In this document: positions 16,381 through 20,496 of the stretch, in pieces
Numbering within the stretch: the first letter of the stretch is position 1
Layout: each line of letters begins with the position of its first letter
Notes under the pieces: model-generated
Told to the model about the DNA's origin: nothing
What the model saw: the letters and a program-made list of their open reading frames with translations, nothing else
The model's database searches: none
Assembly (NCBI GenBank): GCA_937995875.1
Contig: CALKIW010000154.1
Location: 1 to 20,496, forward strand
Direction of reading: 5' to 3'
Length of the DNA stretch: 20,496 nt
Source: an uncultured Bacteroidales bacterium
GTDB taxonomy: Bacteria; Bacteroidota; Bacteroidia; Bacteroidales; Bacteroidaceae
Program-made: the position numbers and the translations under genes

Positions 16381-16412
16381 CAAAGATAAAAATTAATCCG
16401 TATTAATCCAAT
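16381..16412 (-). promoter_or_regulatory. Bacteroidetes-type promoter of the SGNH-to-xylA operon
   Basis: On the minus strand TATCTTTG (16388-16381) is a perfect TAnnTTTG -7 box. ATTG (16412-16409), one base off the TTTG -33 box, stands 20 bases upstream, the right spacing. Transcription would start near 16374, about 22 bases before the esterase ATG. Within the spacer lies a direct repeat, TTAATCC on the plus strand at 16393-16399 and 16403-16409, period 10 bp, on one face of the helix, which may be an activator or operator site. Confidence 0.75.
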
Positions 16413-16688
16413 AGGATACGTTACACTTGCGTTTTAATTTATTTCATATTTGATATTTGCACATTCAAAAGCTTTTCTTTGTCATAGGAAATGAGACTAT
16501 AATGAGAAAGCGTCGGCATAATGTTTCCTTGTGTGTTTGAGTTTTGCGGCAGGAATAACAGTTTTCGCGCATTGTGCAACCGATATAAGAACTCGACAGA
16601 AGCGCTATCGAAATACTGGTGGCACAAATTTGAACGAATTAGGAATATATTATGCTTTCCTAAACAAGCGTTTGTTCGTTTTTTTACT

Positions 16689-16696
16689 TACATTTG
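16689..16696 (+). promoter_or_regulatory. Candidate -7 box for the GH67 operon
   Basis: TACATTTG matches TAnnTTTG exactly and lies 98 bases before the GH67 start. The nearest TTTG upstream (16671-16674) is only 14 bases away, shorter than the usual 19-21, so the -33 box is doubtful. An alternative with one mismatch is TACTTTTT at 16747-16754. Confidence 0.35.
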
Positions 16697-16794
16697 CAAA
16701 TGCGAGCTTATTCATCGCACAATAATTTTATTTATTCTATCGGTTATACTTTTTATATAGTCAATAATATAAAATAAAAACCTATATATCGTTT

Positions 16795-18756
16795 ATGAAA
16801 AGTTTATTGATATTTGTTCTGTTAGCATTGACCGGTATCTCATCTTATGCAGAAGACGGCTCCCGTTTATGGATGAGCACGCCCAATACAGTAGCTCATT
16901 GCAAGGTGATAACCAAGGCTCCTACCTCTAAAACCATTGATATTGCCCGTCAGGAATTGGAAAATCACTGGACATTGGGCAGTAAAGTGAGTTTGGTACT
17001 CAACAAAAGTCTTCGCTTGGGAGAGGGCTACAAGGTTATAGCTAAGAGCAACGGAACATCTTATGAAGCATCTGTCCATGCTTCTCAGCCCATCGGTCTT
17101 CTCTATGGAGCTTACGATTTGTTGAGAATGCAAAACTCTGGGACGATTGCCCTGCATGGTAATCGAGCAAACACTTCTGTTGAAAAAGTAGAGAAGCCTA
17201 CTTTCCCAACGCGTATGCTCAACCATTGGGATAATTTGGATGGAAGCATTGAACGGGGCTATGCCGGCAAGAGCATTTGGAAGTGGGAACAAATGAACAA
17301 CGGTGTCATGTCCGAGACTTTGAAAAACCGCATCCAACAGTATGCCGCGGCTAATGCCTCCATTGGTATTAACGCCACAGTCTTGAACAATGTGAACGCT
17401 TCTCCCAAAATGCTGACACACGAATATCTCAGCAAGGTGAAGCTAATCGCTGATATTTTACGCCCCTATGGCATCACGACCTATCTCTCTATCAACTTTG
17501 CCACGCCCATGGCCCTTGGCGACACCAAGACAGCCGACCCTCTCGACAAGACCGTGGCCGGCTGGTGGAAGAAGAAAGCCAAGGAGGTTTACAAGCTCAT
17601 TCCCGACTTTGGGGGCTTCTTGGTTAAGGCCAATTCTGAGGGACAGCCGGGCCCCGGCGACTATCAACGCACGCATGCCGAGGGCGCAAACTTGTTGGCC
17701 GATGCAGTGAAGCCATACGGTGGAAAAATCATTTGGCGTTCGTTTGTCTATGGAGCCAATCATAAAAATGAAGACAGGGTTAAGCAATCGTTGTCCGAAT
17801 TCAAGCCCATGGACGGCAAATTCAGGCCCAATGTCATTTTGCAGTCTAAAAATGGACCGCTCGATTTCCAGCCTCGCGAGCCTTTTGCACCCATCTTTAT
17901 GCAGCTCAAGAAGACACCCCAATATGGTGAGTTGCAGATAACGCAGGAGTATCTCGGGCAGAGCAAACATCTGGTTTATCTTGCTCCGATGTGGAAAGAG
18001 TTTTTCTCTTTTGTACATCCGTCATTGATGCAGGGCATTGCGGCAGTCGCAAATATTGGCGATGATACCAACTGGTGTGGGCACCCTTTCTCCCAGGCCA
18101 ACTGGTATGCTTTTGGTCGACTGGCTTGGAATCCTCAACTCACGTCTGAAGAAATAGCGGACGAGTGGTTGCGACAAACCTTCAGTATGCCCGATGAAGC
18201 CATAACAACGATGAAAAACGTGATGATGGAGAGCCGTGAAGCTTGTGTCAACTATATGATGCCACTGGGCTTGCACCACATTTTCAAGTTCGACCACCAC
18301 TATGGTCCAGAGCCTGACGGTTTCAAGGCCGACTATCCCTTGGAGTGGTGCCCTGTTTACTACCATCAGGCAGACAGTATTGGTGTTGGCTTCGACCGCA
18401 CCATTGCTACCGGCTCTGCTGCTACCGCGCAATATCCTGAGCCTTATGCCTCAGAATATGACAACATCGCAACGTGTCCCGACGAATATTTGCTTTGGTT
18501 CCATCATGTGCCTTGGACTTACAGAATGAAGTCGGGGAAGACGCTTTGGCAGGAACTTTGCGACAAGTATAACGCTGGAGTAGCCACGGTTCGCAATCAT
18601 AGATACATCTGGCATTACAAGATGAAACCTTATGTGGATGCGGAACGCTGGAATCATGTGGACACTCTGCTCAACGAACAGTTTGGCAACGCCAAGGAAT
18701 GGCGTGACGTCTGCCTGGATTATTTCCAGACTTTCTCCAAATTGCCCATTGAATAA
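16795..18756 (+). CDS. GH67 xylan alpha-1,2-glucuronidase (XynF-like)
   Basis: The 653-residue protein starts with a signal peptide (MKSLLIFVLLALTGISSYAE) and no lipobox, so it is probably periplasmic. GH67 enzymes cut (4-O-methyl)glucuronic acid only from the terminal non-reducing xylose of oligosaccharides. The N-terminal domain (about 25-130) is followed by the barrel with RMLNHWDNLDGSIERGYAGK (140-159), where the family is most conserved. Catalytic residues are E282 (KANSEGQPGP), D357 (NGPLDFQ) and E385 (TQEYLGQ); their spacing of 75 and 28 is close to the 73 and 28 of Cellvibrio GlcA67A. A helical C-terminal domain contains the conserved GLHHIFKFDHHYGP (about 490). It is complete. It leads a plus-strand unit with the GH35-like gene 16 bases behind, divergent from the esterase operon. 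A GH67 gene (xynF) belongs to the Prevotella bryantii xylan cluster. Confidence 0.96.
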   Translation: MKSLLIFVLLALTGISSYAEDGSRLWMSTPNTVAHCKVITKAPTSKTIDIARQELENHWTLGSKVSLVLNKSLRLGEGYKVIAKSNGTSYEASVHASQPIGLLYGAYDLLRMQNSGTIALHGNRANTSVEKVEKPTFPTRMLNHWDNLDGSIERGYAGKSIWKWEQMNNGVMSETLKNRIQQYAAANASIGINATVLNNVNASPKMLTHEYLSKVKLIADILRPYGITTYLSINFATPMALGDTKTADPLDKTVAGWWKKKAKEVYKLIPDFGGFLVKANSEGQPGPGDYQRTHAEGANLLADAVKPYGGKIIWRSFVYGANHKNEDRVKQSLSEFKPMDGKFRPNVILQSKNGPLDFQPREPFAPIFMQLKKTPQYGELQITQEYLGQSKHLVYLAPMWKEFFSFVHPSLMQGIAAVANIGDDTNWCGHPFSQANWYAFGRLAWNPQLTSEEIADEWLRQTFSMPDEAITTMKNVMMESREACVNYMMPLGLHHIFKFDHHYGPEPDGFKADYPLEWCPVYYHQADSIGVGFDRTIATGSAATAQYPEPYASEYDNIATCPDEYLLWFHHVPWTYRMKSGKTLWQELCDKYNAGVATVRNHRYIWHYKMKPYVDAERWNHVDTLLNEQFGNAKEWRDVCLDYFQTFSKLPIE

Positions 18757-18772
18757 ATATGCTCTTGCACAG

Positions 18773-20371
18773 ATGAAAAAGCAACTGTTTTCCTTCCTTG
18801 TTCTTTTAATACTTTCCTTGCAAGCCTACGCTCAGGCCTATCATCCGGTGTTGGGTGGCGAGCTGAGCAATTCGGCAGCCACCTCTATAGCCGATATTGA
18901 CGAGGTGATGCCACGCATGAAATCACTTGGACTCAACACGGTTCTTGTGCCTGCGTACTGGGATTTGATAGAAGCCGAGGAGGAAGTTTTTGATTTTTCC
19001 ACCGTTGATCGGGTGATTGACAGGGCGCGTGAAAATGATCTTAAAGTCATTTTCTTATGGTTTGGTGCATGGAAAAACTCCATGAGCTGTTATGCCCCTT
19101 TGTGGTTCAAACGCGACACAAAACGTTTTCCCCGTGCCATGACGCGAACCGGTAAGCCGTTGGAGATAGCCAGTTGCTTTTCTAACAATGTGTTGCAGGC
19201 AGACTTGCGGGCCTTTACCAAATTCATGGAGCGCATCGCGCAGAAAAACAAAGAGGAAAAAGTGGTCACGATGGTGCAGATAGAGAACGAGATAGGCATG
19301 CTCGAAGACGCTCGCGACCATGCTCCTTTGGCCGAGAAAGCTTACAAACAGCAGGTACCTGCCAAACTCTTGAAGGCCTTGAAGCTGAACAAGAAAGGCA
19401 CTTGGGCAGAGGTTTTTGGCACGGATGTCTATGCCGATGAAAAGTTTATGGCTTATCATTATGCTTGTTACGTTGAACATTTAGCCAAGCAAGCACGCCA
19501 AATTTACAATGTGCCGCTTTATGTCAACGCTGCCATGAACAGTCGTGGGCGCAAGCCAGGCGAATATCCTTCTGCCGGACCGCTGGCCCATCTCATTGAC
19601 TTTTGGCGTTGTGGCGCACCCTCAATAGATTTTATTGCTCCCGATATTTATGATACGGGATTTAAGGATTGGGCGGCAAAATACGCTTTGCCCAACAACC
19701 CTCTGTTCATTCCCGAAATTCGCTGCACTTCCGATGCTGGCGTACGGGCCCTTTATACCATAGGAGAATACAGGGCGTTAGGGTTCAGTCCGTTTGCCAT
19801 AGACCAAGCTCCTGAACACGTAACGGGCAACATCACCCAGAGCTATTGTCTTATCAATCAGCTCATTCCGCTGCTCAACAAGTACCCACAGTCATGGGGT
19901 TTGCTTTTTAGCCAAGCAGATAAGGAACGTGTTATAGATGATGACGGCGTATGTATCACGGCTCGCCACTTCTTCACCCTGCCTTGGGACTCGCGCGCAA
20001 CAGACGGCACTACATGGCCCGAAGGTGGCGGCATGGTCATTCGGTTGGCCAAGCACGAATATATTGTTGCCGGCAATGGGGTAGTGGTAGAGTTTCACAC
20101 CCAAACCGAGCGACAGCAACTCGAAGTAAAAGTGCTGGGCGAGGATGGATTTGCTGATGTGGGCAAGCAAGCCGACGGCCATATAAGCAAATTAAAAACC
20201 TTCACGGGAAGACGTCTCGGCTTAGGCTATGTGGATCAGGTGCGTGTGGACAAAGACGAAACGCTCCGTTACATTCGGCGTGACAATGGTGACCAGAGTC
20301 ACCAAGGCCGACATGCACGTATTTCCGTAGGCGAGTATAAGATACTCCATATCAAATTATACGAATACTGA
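18773..20371 (+). CDS. GH35-like beta-galactosidase with DUF5597-type C-terminus
   Basis: The start at 18773 is chosen because it begins with a signal peptide (MKKQLFSFLVLLILSLQAYA) and lies 16 bases after the GH67 stop; longer in-frame starts would overlap GH67. The 532-residue product is probably periplasmic. The barrel (about 25-350) shows LNTVLVPAYWDLIEAEE (54-70), VVTMVQIENEIG with acid/base E173, VNAAMNSRG (251-259), IDFIAPDIY (285-293) and LFIPEIR with nucleophile E315. The C-terminal 170 residues are beta-rich and look like the DUF5597 domain that accompanies this branch of GH35-related enzymes. Removing terminal galactose from decorated xylan side chains is the most natural role here; the family branch also has members of untested specificity. 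Cotranscription with GH67 is very likely. Confidence 0.85.
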   Translation: MKKQLFSFLVLLILSLQAYAQAYHPVLGGELSNSAATSIADIDEVMPRMKSLGLNTVLVPAYWDLIEAEEEVFDFSTVDRVIDRARENDLKVIFLWFGAWKNSMSCYAPLWFKRDTKRFPRAMTRTGKPLEIASCFSNNVLQADLRAFTKFMERIAQKNKEEKVVTMVQIENEIGMLEDARDHAPLAEKAYKQQVPAKLLKALKLNKKGTWAEVFGTDVYADEKFMAYHYACYVEHLAKQARQIYNVPLYVNAAMNSRGRKPGEYPSAGPLAHLIDFWRCGAPSIDFIAPDIYDTGFKDWAAKYALPNNPLFIPEIRCTSDAGVRALYTIGEYRALGFSPFAIDQAPEHVTGNITQSYCLINQLIPLLNKYPQSWGLLFSQADKERVIDDDGVCITARHFFTLPWDSRATDGTTWPEGGGMVIRLAKHEYIVAGNGVVVEFHTQTERQQLEVKVLGEDGFADVGKQADGHISKLKTFTGRRLGLGYVDQVRVDKDETLRYIRRDNGDQSHQGRHARISVGEYKILHIKLYEY

Positions 20372-20402
20372 CATTTCACAGAATCACTCTATAAACAACT
20401 GT

Positions 20403-20424
20403 CTATGGTACGTTTTGACCATAG
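20403..20424 (+). other. Small hairpin after the GH35-like gene
   Basis: CTATGGT (20403-20409) pairs perfectly with ACCATAG (20418-20424) over an 8-base loop, 31 bases past the stop. There is no T-tract behind it, so it is not a standard terminator. It also overlaps the ATG of the possible next gene at 20405, where it could hide that start in the mRNA. Confidence 0.3.
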
Positions 20425-20496
20425 CGGTGTGTGGGCCCAATGTGCTGCCCCTCAAAAAGTTTACACGGAAACGCCAAAAAAAAGCGCTCAGGTATT
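20405..20496 (+). CDS. Possible 5' start of a further gene, cut by the window edge
   Basis: An ATG at 20405, 33 bases after the GH35-like stop, opens a frame of 30 codons with no stop before the window ends (MVRFDHSGVWAQCAAPQKVY, then TETPKKSAQV). There is no signal peptide, and I recognise no family. Thirty open codons can occur by chance, so this is a tentative call based on spacing and orientation. A regulator gene such as xynR is expected near here in related clusters, but this start does not look like a hybrid two-component sensor, which would begin with a signal peptide. Confidence 0.25.
   Translation, partial: MVRFDHSGVWAQCAAPQKVYTETPKKSAQV

Larger units (their letters stand above)
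16353..16794. other. Divergent intergenic regulatory region between esterase and GH67 genes
   Basis: The 442 bases are AT-rich and have no convincing coding frame (frames of 60-80 codons here lack family features). The left end holds the minus-strand promoter with a 10-bp-period direct repeat. A candidate plus-strand -7 box lies at 16689-16696. The middle part, about 16440-16660, contains nothing I can name. The length is generous for two promoters and leaves room for regulator binding sites. Confidence 0.7.

Noticed and set aside
16521..16760. 79-codon plus-strand frame before GH67
   Set aside because: It lies in the AT-rich divergent regulatory region, overlaps the candidate promoter boxes, and its translation is not protein-like beyond a chance hydrophobic end.
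1..20496. tRNA, rRNA, insertion sequence, phage or defence genes
   Set aside because: I saw no sequence resembling these; every long gene fits xylan use.

Overview
The window is most of a xylan (glucuronoarabinoxylan) utilization locus of a Bacteroidales bacterium, most likely Prevotellaceae. The reasons are a SusD-like protein followed by a DUF1735-type surface lipoprotein, lipoproteins with acidic residues just after the lipid-bearing Cys, a promoter of the Bacteroidetes type (TAnnTTTG), no Shine-Dalgarno pattern, and a gene set close to the xyn clusters known from rumen Prevotella. Species cannot be fixed from the sequence.

Layout. Positions 1-3702 (+) are the 3' end of a Sus-like operon: a truncated SusD-like glycan-binding protein, a DUF1735/DUF4361 lipoprotein, and a surface GH10 endoxylanase with two tandem CBM4/9-type modules inserted into its catalytic domain. 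A long hairpin with a T-tract follows, ending only 28 bases before a GH115 alpha-glucuronidase (+). Next is a Gfo/Idh/MocA oxidoreductase (+) broken by an in-frame TAG at codon 46. Positions 7376-8304 are a non-coding convergent spacer with 3.5 copies of an 82-bp tandem repeat, an inverted copy of part of it, and a second degenerate repeat.

From 16352 back to 8305 (-) there is one six-gene unit: SGNH esterase, GPH-family sugar symporter, periplasmic GH10, cytoplasmic GH43, periplasmic GH43 and xylose isomerase (xylA). It has a good Bacteroidetes promoter at its head and a strong terminator after xylA. Divergent from it, GH67 alpha-glucuronidase and a GH35-like beta-galactosidase run on the + strand, and a possible next gene starts at the right edge.

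How the genes work together (inference from families and signal peptides): surface lipoproteins bind and cut xylan; oligosaccharides enter through a SusC partner lying left of the window; periplasmic GH115, GH67, esterase, GH43, GH35 and GH10 remove side chains and shorten the chain; the symporter carries short xylo-oligosaccharides into the cytoplasm; the cytoplasmic GH43 releases xylose; XylA converts it to xylulose. Xylulokinase and the expected hybrid two-component regulator are not in the window. I see no convincing undescribed system. The points most worth checking are the amber-interrupted oxidoreductase, the hairpin before GH115, a 14/15 motif shared by two upstream regions, and the repeat cluster.
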